Assembly: GCA_036005805.1 (NCBI GenBank)
Contig: DASYQE010000070.1
Coordinates: 1-32,811, forward strand
DNA: 32,811 nucleotides
DNA from: DASRAU01 sp036005805
Lineage (GTDB): Bacteria; Acidobacteriota; Polarisedimenticolia; Gp22-AA2
Direction of reading: 5' to 3'
Positions 15,806 through 23,670 of the stretch are shown here, in pieces (the stretch's first letter is position 1; every line of letters starts with the position of its first letter). A program made the position numbers and the translations under genes. The notes beneath the pieces were generated by a model that was not told the origin of the DNA, made no database searches, and saw only the letters and a program-made list of their open reading frames with translations.

Positions 15806-16873
15806 ATGGAACGCCCCCTGCGCACCTACTTCCCTGCCGTGGTGCTGTGCTGCGCCGCCACGGTCTTCGCCTGCGGCGCGGCCACGGGAGAGACCAAGGC
15901 CGGCAAGCCCGCCGTCAAGGGCGCTTCATCCGCTTCGAGCGGCGTCGCCGCCAAGGTCGGGGACAAGACCATCACCCTCGCCGAGCTCGATGACAAGGCG
16001 GCCAGCAACCTCATGAAGGTGCGCCAGCAGGAGTTCGAGGTGCGCTCGCAGGCGCTCGACCAGATGATCAACGACGAGCTGCTCGACCGCGAGGCGAAGG
16101 CGAAGGGGGTCACCAAGGACAAGCTGGTCGAGACCGAGATCGCCAGCAAGGCGCCGGATCCCTCGCAGGCCGAGGTCGACGCGTACTACGAGGCCAACAA
16201 GGCCCGCATGGGCACGCAGACCAAGGAGCAGATCAGCCCGCAGATCAAGGCCATGCTGAAGCAGCAGAAGATGGCCGGCGTGCAGGCCGACTACATGAAG
16301 TCGCTGCGCCAGAAGTACGGCGTGAAGGTCATGATCGAGCCGCCGCGGGTGGAGGTCTCGGTGGATGACGATTCCTCGCGCGGCGGCACCGCCTCGGCGC
16401 CGGTGACCATCGTCGAGTTCTCCGACTTCCAGTGCCCCTACTGCAGCCGCGCCGAAACGGTCGTGGACGACGTGATGAAGAAGTACGGCAACAAGATCCG
16501 CCTCGTGTACCGCGACTACCCGCTCTCCTTCCACCCCAACGCCGAGAACGCGGCGATGGCCAGCGAATGCGCCAAGGAGCAGGGCAAGTACTGGGAGATG
16601 CACAAGGCCATGTTCGACAACCAGGCGAAGCTCGCCGCCACCGATCTCGTCGAGACCGCCGGCACGCTCGGCATGGACAAGGACAAGTTCAAGACCTGCC
16701 TCGACACCGGGAAGTTCCGCTCGGAAGTGCAGAAGGACTTCCAGGACGGCCAGAAGGCGGGGGTCTCCGGCACGCCGACCTTCTTCATCAACGGCGTGAT
16801 GATGGTCGGCGCGCGGGACATCGCGAGCTTTTCCGACATCATCGACCGCGAGCTCGATCGCTCGGGCAAGTAA
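15806..16873 (+). CDS. SurA-N-like / DsbA fusion, probable lipoprotein
   Basis: The 355-residue product starts with a hydrophobic signal (TYFPAVVLCCAATVFAC) whose Cys23 may be lipidated. Residues about 46-175 resemble the helical chaperone part of SurA/parvulin proteins (VGDKTITLAELD, VRSQALDQMINDELLDREAKAKGV, KAPDPSQAEVDAYYEANK) without the isomerase domain. Residues 195-350 are a DsbA-like thioredoxin fold: VEFSDFQCPYCSRAE with the redox pair C210/C213 and the cis-Pro loop SGTPTFFING. It likely oxidises or isomerises disulfides of unfolded clients held by its chaperone arm. GGAGGAAACGG precedes the ATG. It lies 84 nt after the pseudoprotease, in the same direction, and the unit closes with the stem-loop at 16887-16919. 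Confidence 0.88.
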   Translation: MERPLRTYFPAVVLCCAATVFACGAATGETKAGKPAVKGASSASSGVAAKVGDKTITLAELDDKAASNLMKVRQQEFEVRSQALDQMINDELLDREAKAKGVTKDKLVETEIASKAPDPSQAEVDAYYEANKARMGTQTKEQISPQIKAMLKQQKMAGVQADYMKSLRQKYGVKVMIEPPRVEVSVDDDSSRGGTASAPVTIVEFSDFQCPYCSRAETVVDDVMKKYGNKIRLVYRDYPLSFHPNAENAAMASECAKEQGKYWEMHKAMFDNQAKLAATDLVETAGTLGMDKDKFKTCLDTGKFRSEVQKDFQDGQKAGVSGTPTFFINGVMMVGARDIASFSDIIDRELDRSGK

Positions 16874-16886
16874 CGGCAAACGGGGC

Positions 16887-16919
16887 GTGAAACCGGCGGC
16901 AGGCCGCCGCCGGTTTCAC
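16887..16919. terminator. 14-bp stem-loop between convergent genes
   Basis: GTGAAACCGGCGGC (16887-16900), loop AGGCC and GCCGCCGGTTTCAC (16906-16919) form a perfect 14-bp stem. It follows the DsbA fusion stop by 13 nt and overlaps the last codons and stop of the minus-strand TPR gene. There is no T-run on either side, so it may slow or protect transcript ends in both directions rather than act as a classical intrinsic terminator. Confidence 0.7.
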
Positions 16920-18037
16920 CCCTCCTCCTCGGTCCCCGGAATCCGCAGTCCGAAGCGCTCCGCGACCTCGACGACTTCCCACCCCAGGTCATCGAAGGTC
17001 GAGATGGCGGCCTCGTCGTGGCGCTCGACCGCGTCGTCCCAGGCGGCGGAGGCGCGCCGGTGCAGCTCGACGAGCCGCGACAGGGCCGCCTCGCGGTCGG
17101 CCTCCTCGCGCGGCGGTTCGCGGGTCAGGCGCACTTCCTCGGCGTCGAGGTCGGCGAGGATGGCCTGCTTCAGCGCCTCCGGCCCTTCGCCTGTGGCGCG
17201 CTGGCGCCGCTCGCGCCGGATGCGGGACTCGTTGCGCAGCCGCTCGATCTCGTTGACCGCCGGCTGCGCCTCGTCCTCGTCCTCGAGACGGTTGGCGGCA
17301 CGCTCGCCGCGCCCGATCCACGACAGCGCCAGGTCGTAGTCGCCGGCGCGGATGAGGGCCCAGGCGGCGTTGAGCGGCGGCCACGGATCGTCCGGCACCG
17401 AGCGCATCACCTTCTCGTACAGCCGCAGCCCCTCCTCCTTGCGGCCGGTCAGGACCAGGACCTCGGCGCGCCGCTCACGGCAGGCGTCGCGCCGCGCGGG
17501 GTCCTCCTGCTCGACGCGCTCGAGCACCTGGAGGGCCTCGTTGTACTCCCCGCGCTCGCGCAACAGATCGTGCAGGCGCAGGCGGATCTCGGCGTACGAC
17601 AGGGCCGGGTGCGGCTGGCCGCTGCCGTCGAGCCGCCGCAGCACGGCGAGCGCCTCGCCGGTCCAGCCCTGCTCCTCGAGCGACTGCGCCGCGGCCCAGA
17701 GCAGATAGTCGCCCGCCTGCGCCAGGTCGAGGCCGAGGATCTCGCGCGCCTCGAGGTCGTCGAGGATCTCCATGTGGCGGCCGTGGTCCCCCCCGAGCCG
17801 CTCCTCCTGCTCCGCGAAGGTCCAGAGATAACCCGGCTCCAGCTCGTCGCGCCCCTGGTCCTCCTCGTCCTCGTCGCCGTGATCGTCGAACGGCTCGTCG
17901 TCGCCCGCGTGCAGCCCGGGATCGTCGTCGCGATCCGGCGCGGTCTCGCCGGGATCGTCGTCGTGCGGTTGCGCTCCACCGGGGTCGTCGTCGCGCGCCT
18001 CGTCCACCGGGACCTCCTCTTCATCGGGTGGTTTCAC
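16916..18037 (-). CDS. acidic TPR-repeat protein
   Basis: The start is a GTG overlapping the TGA of the preceding gene (GTGA, 18034-18037), with GAGG 7 nt upstream; an ATG at 18061 would overlap that gene by 28 nt and is less likely. The 373-residue product has no signal peptide. Residues 1-66 are extremely acidic and contain three DDDPG units about ten residues apart. The rest is helical with tetratricopeptide-like pairs: AGDYLLWAAAQSLEEQGWTGEALAVLRRL, LRERGEYNEALQVLERVEQEDP, GRKEEGLRLYEKVMRSVPDDPWPPLNAAWALIRAGDYDLALSWI. The C-terminal 110 residues are charged helices. It is likely a cytoplasmic protein-interaction scaffold; its partner may be encoded in the same unit, though the fusion protein upstream is predicted to be exported. 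Confidence 0.75.
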   Translation of the reverse strand: MKPPDEEEVPVDEARDDDPGGAQPHDDDPGETAPDRDDDPGLHAGDDEPFDDHGDEDEEDQGRDELEPGYLWTFAEQEERLGGDHGRHMEILDDLEAREILGLDLAQAGDYLLWAAAQSLEEQGWTGEALAVLRRLDGSGQPHPALSYAEIRLRLHDLLRERGEYNEALQVLERVEQEDPARRDACRERRAEVLVLTGRKEEGLRLYEKVMRSVPDDPWPPLNAAWALIRAGDYDLALSWIGRGERAANRLEDEDEAQPAVNEIERLRNESRIRRERRQRATGEGPEALKQAILADLDAEEVRLTREPPREEADREAALSRLVELHRRASAAWDDAVERHDEAAISTFDDLGWEVVEVAERFGLRIPGTEEEG

Positions 18038-21000
18038 AAGGTTGCCTCGTAGTCGTGCCATGCGGTCTCGAGCGCGGCCAGGTCGGGTCCGAAGATCTCC
18101 TTGAAGGCGGCCAGGCCGCCGTGGCCGGCCGCCTCGCGCGCCGCATATTGCTCGAAGGCGGCCTCGCGGCGTCCCCGGTCGCCGTGACGCAGGAAGTGGA
18201 TCAGCGTCCACGCGGCGCCGTAGGCGCGCGCCGACCGGCCTCCCGCCCACAGCTCGTCGTCGGGGCCGGCCGCGAGCAGCGGCTCGAGCGGCATCGGTCC
18301 CTCGACGCGGGTGAGCCGGAGGTGCTCGCGCAGCTCGGCGCGCGGATCGAACTGCACCCGCGCGCTGCCGATCACGATCATGGCGCTGCTGCGGATGGAT
18401 CCGGAGTCGAGGTGCAGGTCGCCGTCGAGCCGCGAGAAGCCGAAGTAGTTCGCCAGCCCCTCCTCGAACCACTTGCTCGGCTGCGACCGCGGCGGGTAGA
18501 CGCGCTCGTAGTCGAGCATGTGAATGGCCTCGTGCACGACGATCGGGATCGGCACGTGGCCGCCGATCGGCTCGCACGGGAAGGCGAGGATGCGCGACGC
18601 GGGCAGGTACTCCCCCACCGCGGTCGCCGCGGCTCCGGCCGGCCGCCGCCCGCGCCAGAGCTGCTGCACGCGCACGTGGTCGCCGCGCTTGCCGAAGGCG
18701 TAGACGTACACCGGCTGGCGGAAGAGCCGCATGGTCGTCACGCCGGCCCAGAATTCCTGGTGGGCCCGAACCGCCGAGTTCACCACCTGGCCGAGCACCG
18801 CGGTCTCATCGGCGGTGAGCATGTCGCTGTGGATGACGAGCTGCCCCAGCTCGGTGCGCGCCTGGCGGATCCCCATGAGGCGCGCCGCCTCGTTCATGTA
18901 GTCGCGGCGGTGACGCTCCGCCATGAAGTCGGCGACGTCGGCGTCGATCGCCTGCTTCAACCCGTCGCCTTCCGCGACGCCGCGCTGGTGGACGATCTGG
19001 TACTGCACCTCGGGCCCGGTGCCCGGCGGCAGGATGGCGTAGTACACCTCGCCCGACTTGCGCAGCACGTACTGCCGGCCGTCGGCGGCCACCGGCCCGG
19101 TCCAGGCGCCGACGCGCGCGTCGTGCAGCGCCTGGCGAAGCGCCCCGGGGAGCTCCGCCGCCGCCACCAGCCCCCAGTCGGAGTCGAGGGCGCTCTCCGG
19201 GGAGACCTCCTCGAGCGTGGCGCCCGACCGCAGGCGAGCGGCCCCCTCCTGCGCCGCGCCGGCCTGGTCGAACGACAGCGCCTGCACCTGGAAGAGGGCG
19301 CGGTGTGACCAGGTGCGCGACTCGGGCGGCAGGCCGGTGAAGGTGATCTCGACCGGGGCGAAGTAGCGCACCGCATGTCCGCCGAGCATGGCGGGACGGA
19401 ACTGCCAGCCACGCACCGCCTGTCCCGCCGCGGCGCGCATGCCGAGGTCGGGGTCGGGACCGCGCAGCGTCCGCGACCGGCGCGGCTCGCCATGCGCCGA
19501 CACGTCCACGAGGAGCTCGACGCGCGCCTCGCCGATGAGGCGTGCGCGCCCGGCCTCCTCGGGGAACTGCGGCGGCGATTCGCGCACAGGCAGAGGCGGC
19601 GCCACGGCATCGAGCGGGCCGGTCAGCCCCGGATTGTCCGGCGGCGGCTGCAGCGCACTCGGGCCCCTCAGCCGGGGGGGGGGCGGCGGGCCCGGCCCTT
19701 CGAAGGGCTCCCTGGGAATGCGCAGCAGGTGCGAGCGGATCGCCTCGCTCACGTCCTTTTCCTCTGCTTCGAAGCCCGCCGCCACCTGCCAGACGCCCGG
19801 GGCCTCGCGCGTCGCGAGGATGCCCTCGAGCCGCCGGCGCTCGGCGCCGCAGGCGACTTCGTACCGCGCCCGCAGTCCGCCGGCGAAGCGGCTGACGATC
19901 TCGATCCGATCGATGGCCACACAGCCTTCCTCCGGCGGATGCGCCCAGTCGAGGAAGTCACGCAGCCCCGAGGCGAAGAGATCGCTCGGCGGCGCGGCCG
20001 CAGCCCCGGTGCGGACCGGATCCTCCCGCGCCGCGACGACGAACGCCGACTTTCCCCCGGACGGGAGCGCGGCGTGATCCCTGGCGGCGTGACCGGGCCA
20101 GGTCTTCTCGCCGGCACGCACCGGCAGCGGCAGCGCGTTCTCCTGCGGCGGGATGGGACAGTTGTAGACGGTCGTGTAGGCGCAGAGCGGGTTGTAGGCG
20201 CGGTTGAAGTCGATCGCGTACAGCCCTTCCGCCGTCGGCTTGCCGAGATCGAGGTAGCGCCCGGTCGCGTAGGACTCGCCGCCCGTGGTCGCGTCGGTGA
20301 AGAGGATCGACAGCGTCTCCTCGGCCTGGGACGTGAACAGGGGCTGGTACGCCTGCACCTTCAGGGTGCGCGCGGGGGCCCCGGCGCCGGCGGGAACCGG
20401 GATCTCGAACCAGCCGGCGCGCCGGTAGTCCTTGCTGCGCCCGAGCGAGGTCGCGACGGAAATCGTGTCCGGATGCTCGTGACGGTGCAGCGGCAGGCGG
20501 AACGACCAGCGCTCGTCATAGGGGAAGAAGGCCGGCGCCACGAACTCTTTCCCCTCCGTCCGCCGGCGGTCGAAGAGGATGACGATGCCGCGATCCGCCT
20601 GCACGTAGGGGCGGAGAGCGAAGGGGCCCGCCTCGATGCGGGTCTCCTCCGGGACGGTCCGCTCCTTGTCCTTGAAGGGCTCGCCCGCGAGGCGCAGGTC
20701 GTCCTGATCCGCGAGACGCTCGAGCCGGAAGCGGGACGGATCCCCTTCCTTTGCGGGCGGCAGGACGGTCAGGCGCAGCAGGCGCGCCGGGATGCCCGGG
20801 CCGTCGAGGCGCAGGTCGGCGTCCTTCCCCGAGCCGAACACCGCCGTCGACGCGGTTTTTTCCGAGGCCGGCTCCGGGAAATCGAACCGGCGGACGGCGC
20901 GCAAAGGCGAAAAGGGGTCGTCGCGGAAGTAGTCGATCTGGGCCCGGCGCGCCGACTCTGTCGCCGCCTGCCCCTCCGGGACCGCGGGCGCCGCGGGGGC

Positions 21001-21054
21001 GGTCGCCAGAAGCGCGATCCCTCCCGCGAGCAGCAGAGGCCGCGCTCCCTTCAC
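18034..21054 (-). CDS. 1006-residue fusion: DUF1684, TonB_C, parvulin-like, HExxH metallopeptidase
   Basis: The start is a GTG overlapping the TGA of tag (GTGA, 21051-21054). A signal peptide (KGARPLLLAGGIALLATAP) indicates export. Residues about 35-345 are a DUF1684 domain with its signature IDFNRAYNPLCAYTTVYNCP and IPPQENALPLPVRAGEK (280-317). After a proline-rich linker (455-500) a TonB C-terminal fold follows (about 503-575: ARVELLVDVSAHGEPRRSRTL ... GWQFRPA). Next is a PpiC/parvulin-like stretch (585-670: ATLEEVSPESALDSDWGLVAAAELPGAL), whose enzymatic competence is uncertain. The last part (690-1006) is a gluzincin-like peptidase with HEAIH (H841, E842, H845) and WFEEGLANYFG (E864/E865). 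The protein is probably periplasmic. I know of no standard family with this order. The frame is uninterrupted, so it is not an obvious assembly artefact. Confidence 0.82.
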   Translation of the reverse strand: MKGARPLLLAGGIALLATAPAAPAVPEGQAATESARRAQIDYFRDDPFSPLRAVRRFDFPEPASEKTASTAVFGSGKDADLRLDGPGIPARLLRLTVLPPAKEGDPSRFRLERLADQDDLRLAGEPFKDKERTVPEETRIEAGPFALRPYVQADRGIVILFDRRRTEGKEFVAPAFFPYDERWSFRLPLHRHEHPDTISVATSLGRSKDYRRAGWFEIPVPAGAGAPARTLKVQAYQPLFTSQAEETLSILFTDATTGGESYATGRYLDLGKPTAEGLYAIDFNRAYNPLCAYTTVYNCPIPPQENALPLPVRAGEKTWPGHAARDHAALPSGGKSAFVVAAREDPVRTGAAAAPPSDLFASGLRDFLDWAHPPEEGCVAIDRIEIVSRFAGGLRARYEVACGAERRRLEGILATREAPGVWQVAAGFEAEEKDVSEAIRSHLLRIPREPFEGPGPPPPPRLRGPSALQPPPDNPGLTGPLDAVAPPLPVRESPPQFPEEAGRARLIGEARVELLVDVSAHGEPRRSRTLRGPDPDLGMRAAAGQAVRGWQFRPAMLGGHAVRYFAPVEITFTGLPPESRTWSHRALFQVQALSFDQAGAAQEGAARLRSGATLEEVSPESALDSDWGLVAAAELPGALRQALHDARVGAWTGPVAADGRQYVLRKSGEVYYAILPPGTGPEVQYQIVHQRGVAEGDGLKQAIDADVADFMAERHRRDYMNEAARLMGIRQARTELGQLVIHSDMLTADETAVLGQVVNSAVRAHQEFWAGVTTMRLFRQPVYVYAFGKRGDHVRVQQLWRGRRPAGAAATAVGEYLPASRILAFPCEPIGGHVPIPIVVHEAIHMLDYERVYPPRSQPSKWFEEGLANYFGFSRLDGDLHLDSGSIRSSAMIVIGSARVQFDPRAELREHLRLTRVEGPMPLEPLLAAGPDDELWAGGRSARAYGAAWTLIHFLRHGDRGRREAAFEQYAAREAAGHGGLAAFKEIFGPDLAALETAWHDYEATL

Positions 21055-21617
21055 CGGCCGACCTCGCCGTGGCGGAAGCAGTCGAGGATGTGGTCGTTCA
21101 CCATCCCGGTCGCCTGCATGTGCGAGTAGCAGATGGTCGGCCCGACGAAGCGGAAGCCGCGCCCGCGCAGGTCCTGGCTCATGGCGCGCGATTCCTTCGT
21201 GTCGACCGGGATCTGCTTGAGGCTCTTCCAGACGTTGCGCTTCGGGCGCCCGTCCACGAAGCGCCAGATGTAGGCGTCGAAGGAGCCGAACTCCTCCTGC
21301 ACCTCCAGGAAGGCGGCGGCGTTGCCGATGGCCGAGGCCACCTTGGCCCGGTTGCGCACGATCGAGGCGTCTTTCAGGAGGCCTTTCACCTTGCGGGCGT
21401 CGAAGCGGGCCACCTTCGCGGGGTCGAAGCCGGCGAAGGCGGCGCGATAGGCCTCGCGCTTGCGCAGGATGGTGATCCAGGAGAGTCCGGCCTGGGCCCC
21501 TTCGAGGAGGATGAATTCGAAGAGTTTCCGGTCGTCGTGCACCGGCACCCCCCATTCCTCGTCGTGGTACGCGATGTAGAGCGGATCGTTCCCCGCCCAC
21601 CCGCAGCGCGTCTTCAT
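21051..21617 (-). CDS. tag: DNA-3-methyladenine glycosylase I
   Basis: The 188-residue product matches TAG along its whole length. It removes 3-methyladenine from alkylated DNA as the first step of base excision repair. Visible features: the N-terminal RCGWAGNDPLYIAYHDEEWG with zinc ligands C5 and H18; H176 and C180 in VNDHILDC completing the site; E39 in FILLEGAQAGLSW, equivalent to the substrate-binding Glu38 of the E. coli enzyme; and FRFVGPTICYSHMQATG. The ATG at 21617 is preceded by GGGGG and a weak TATCCT (-10-like, 21634-21629, 11 nt before the ATG). It is the first gene of a three-gene unit linked by 4-nt overlaps to the exported fusion protein; there is no obvious functional link. 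Confidence 0.95.
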   Translation of the reverse strand: MKTRCGWAGNDPLYIAYHDEEWGVPVHDDRKLFEFILLEGAQAGLSWITILRKREAYRAAFAGFDPAKVARFDARKVKGLLKDASIVRNRAKVASAIGNAAAFLEVQEEFGSFDAYIWRFVDGRPKRNVWKSLKQIPVDTKESRAMSQDLRGRGFRFVGPTICYSHMQATGMVNDHILDCFRHGEVGR

Positions 21618-21680
21618 GGACCCCCTAGAGGATAGCCCCTCCCCGCCCGCCGGATCGAGAGCGAATTGTCGAGGGGAGTC

Positions 21681-22427
21681 CTAGAGCAGCTCGCGCAGGC
21701 GCTGGTGCCCGGCGCGGCTCAGCGGCAGGCGGCGGCCGTCCTTCAGGATGGCGACGCGGCTGTCCTTGGCGTAGAGCTCGATGCGGTCGAGCCGGTCGAG
21801 GTTGAGGATCCACGAGCGGTGGATGCGCACGAAGCGGCGTGGGTCGAGTGCGGCCTCGAGGTCGCCGATGGTCTGCTGCTTGAGGTGCGTCTTCCCGGCC
21901 ACGTGCACGGCGATGTAGTCGTCCTGCGCCTCGATGGAGTCGATGTCGTCCACCGGGATGACGTGGACGCGCGCGCCATCCCTGACCAGGAGGCGCGACA
22001 GCGGCTCCCCGGGCGCCCGCGCCGCCGCGCCGATCGCCGCCAGCGGCAGCGGCTCGCGCCGCCGCAGCCGCTCGCGGGCCCGCTCGACGGCGCGCGCCAG
22101 GCGCTCGGGGTCCACCGGCTTCATGACGTAGTCCACCGCGTTGGCGTCGAACGCCTGCACGGCCCGGTCGTCGTGCGCGGTCACGAAGACGACCGCGATG
22201 CCGGGATCGAGCAGGCTCAGCACTTCGAAGCCGTCGAGCCGCGGCATGCGGATGTCGAGGAAGACGAGGTCCGGCTTCTCCTCGGCCGCCGCCTGGACCG
22301 CCTCGAAGCCGTCGGCGCACTCGCCGACCACCTCGATGCCCCCGAGAGCGGCCAGGTCACGGCGCAGCCCGCGGCGCGCCAGCTCCTCGTCGTCGACGAC
22401 GAGCACCCGCAGCCTGTCAGCCGCCAA
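21681..22427 (-). CDS. LytTR-type response regulator
   Basis: The 248-residue regulator has a CheY-like receiver (about 6-125) with D12/D13, phospho-acceptor D58 in VFLDIRMPRLDGFEVL, T/S in VFVTAHDD and K in YVMKPVD. A LytTR DNA-binding domain follows (about 150-248): IDSIEAQDDYIAVHVAGKTHL, LDPRRFVRIHRSWILNLDRLDRIE and LPLSRAG. I chose a TTG start at 22427 because GGAGG lies 6 nt before it; this overlaps the kinase gene by 11 nt. Starts further up would run inside the kinase gene. It is the output of the kinase encoded just upstream and probably controls envelope genes, possibly this operon. LytTR proteins bind pairs of short direct repeats; I could not identify them by eye. Confidence 0.9.
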   Translation of the reverse strand: MAADRLRVLVVDDEELARRGLRRDLAALGGIEVVGECADGFEAVQAAAEEKPDLVFLDIRMPRLDGFEVLSLLDPGIAVVFVTAHDDRAVQAFDANAVDYVMKPVDPERLARAVERARERLRRREPLPLAAIGAAARAPGEPLSRLLVRDGARVHVIPVDDIDSIEAQDDYIAVHVAGKTHLKQQTIGDLEAALDPRRFVRIHRSWILNLDRLDRIELYAKDSRVAILKDGRRLPLSRAGHQRLRELL

Positions 22428-23481
22428 GGCCCGCCTCCTGGACCACGGGGACCGCGGCGGAGTAGGGCAGCACCACGGTGGCGCGGAACGCGTCGGGGGG
22501 CGTCGCGATCTCCAGCCGGGCGCCTTCGCCGTAGAGGCTGCGCAGCCGGCCGCGGACATTCTCGAGGCCGAGGCCCGCGCCGCGCCGTCCCGTCCGCTCC
22601 GGATTCTTCGGATTGTCGATGGTCACCACCACCTCCTCGCCGCGGCGCACGGCGCGCAGGCCGAGCGTGCCCCCTTCGACCCGCTGGGCGATGCCGTGGC
22701 GCACCGCATTCTCCACCAGCGGCTGCAGGAGGAGCGGCGGAATGAGGGCGTCGCGGCAGCCGGCATCGACCTCGCGGCCCACCTCGAGGCGAGCCCCGAA
22801 GCGCACCTTCTCGATCGCCAGGTATTCCTCCACGAGATCGAGCTCCTCCCCGAGCGTGACGCGGTCGCGGCCGCCGAGCTGGAGGCTCCGCCTCAGGAAG
22901 CCGGCGAGGAGCAGGCACATGCGGCGCGCCGCGGTCGCGTCTTCGCCCGTGAGGGTGGCGATCGAGTTGAGGCTGTTGAAGAGGAAGTGGGGATCGATCT
23001 GCGCCCGCAGCGCCCGCAGCTCCGCCTCGCGCGCCAGCACGCGCGCCTCGACGCCGCGAACCTCCGCCGCCCGCGCCGCTTCGAGCGCCAGGACGAGGTA
23101 GTGCGCCGCGGCGGCGAGCAGGAAGACCAGCGCTCCGACGACCACCAGCATCGGCGCCGCTCCGCGGTACCGCAGCGTCGCCCCGGCATAGCGCGGCACG
23201 CTCTCGAGCATGTGCGCCAGGATCTGGCCGAGGACGCCCCAGAAGCCGGCGGAGACCAGCGCGGCGGTCGCCTGCGTCGCGAGCGCCCGGCCCAGCCCCT
23301 CGCGGATCGGCGCCGACTGGCAGGGATAGCGCGCCGCCAGCACGATGGCGCCCTCCACGAGGCCCATCGGCAGGCCGAGCCAGATCGCCTCCTCCCAGCC
23401 GGTCCCTCCGCCGAGCGCCAGGATGGTGGCCGCGAGCCCGCCGAGGAGGAGCGCGACCGCGAGGAACAGCCCGATCCTCAC
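22417..23481 (-). CDS. LytS/YehU-type sensor histidine kinase
   Basis: The 354-residue protein has four probable membrane helices (about 3-23, 32-50, 66-88, 108-133), a coiled linker (135-160), then the His_kinase domain with the motif QIDPHFLFNSLNSI (phospho-acceptor H165) and an ATPase domain with PLVENAVRHGIAQ (N-box) and GAGLGLENVRGRL (G-box). This is the family that pairs with LytTR regulators. The start is a GTG overlapping the TGA of the 56-aa gene (GTGA, 23478-23481); an ATG at 23547 would overlap most of that gene. There is no extracytoplasmic sensor domain, so the signal probably comes through the membrane helices or the LiaF-like partners encoded upstream. Confidence 0.9.
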   Translation of the reverse strand: MRIGLFLAVALLLGGLAATILALGGGTGWEEAIWLGLPMGLVEGAIVLAARYPCQSAPIREGLGRALATQATAALVSAGFWGVLGQILAHMLESVPRYAGATLRYRGAAPMLVVVGALVFLLAAAAHYLVLALEAARAAEVRGVEARVLAREAELRALRAQIDPHFLFNSLNSIATLTGEDATAARRMCLLLAGFLRRSLQLGGRDRVTLGEELDLVEEYLAIEKVRFGARLEVGREVDAGCRDALIPPLLLQPLVENAVRHGIAQRVEGGTLGLRAVRRGEEVVVTIDNPKNPERTGRRGAGLGLENVRGRLRSLYGEGARLEIATPPDAFRATVVLPYSAAVPVVQEAGLGG

Positions 23482-23648
23482 GCGCGGACGAAGAGCACGT
23501 AGTAGATGACGTAGAACCACGAGAAGATGCCGTGGAGGATCGCCCACAGCACCGAGTGGTTGACGTTGAACGAGATCGCCATCGCCAGCGCGGTCCCGAA
23601 CGTGATGCCCGTCTTCACCACTTCGTTTCGAACCACCATCGTTTCCAT
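23478..23648 (-). CDS. 56-residue membrane miniprotein in the LytS/LytT operon
   Basis: ATG at 23648-23646 follows a strong GAGGAGG. The product is METMVVRNEVVKTGITFGTA followed by LAMAISFNVNHSVLWAILHG and IFSWFYVIYYVLFVRA: one or two hydrophobic helices, aromatic-rich at the end. The tight fit (22 nt after the toast-rack-like gene and a 4-nt GTGA overlap with the kinase) makes it a real gene. Similar short membrane proteins with GTALA-ISFN--HS-LWAI-HG--SW-YV-YY are familiar beside such modules, but no function is established to my knowledge. It may modulate the kinase. Confidence 0.8.
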   Translation of the reverse strand: METMVVRNEVVKTGITFGTALAMAISFNVNHSVLWAILHGIFSWFYVIYYVLFVRA

Positions 23649-23670
23649 GGAAGCCTCCTCTGTCGGCCGG

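Noticed and set aside
18028..21129. Long plus-strand frames opposite the TPR and fusion genes
   Set aside because: Same antisense artefact; no motifs, and the minus-strand genes have signal peptides, known domains and 4-nt overlaps.
21055..21600. N-terminal extension of the fusion protein through the tag gene
   Set aside because: The region encodes TAG in another frame with all zinc ligands; the GTG at 21054 overlapping the tag stop opens a signal peptide.
23482..23547. Upstream ATG start for the LytS-type kinase at 23547
   Set aside because: It would overlap most of a well-supported 56-aa gene; the GTGA start gives a clean first membrane helix.
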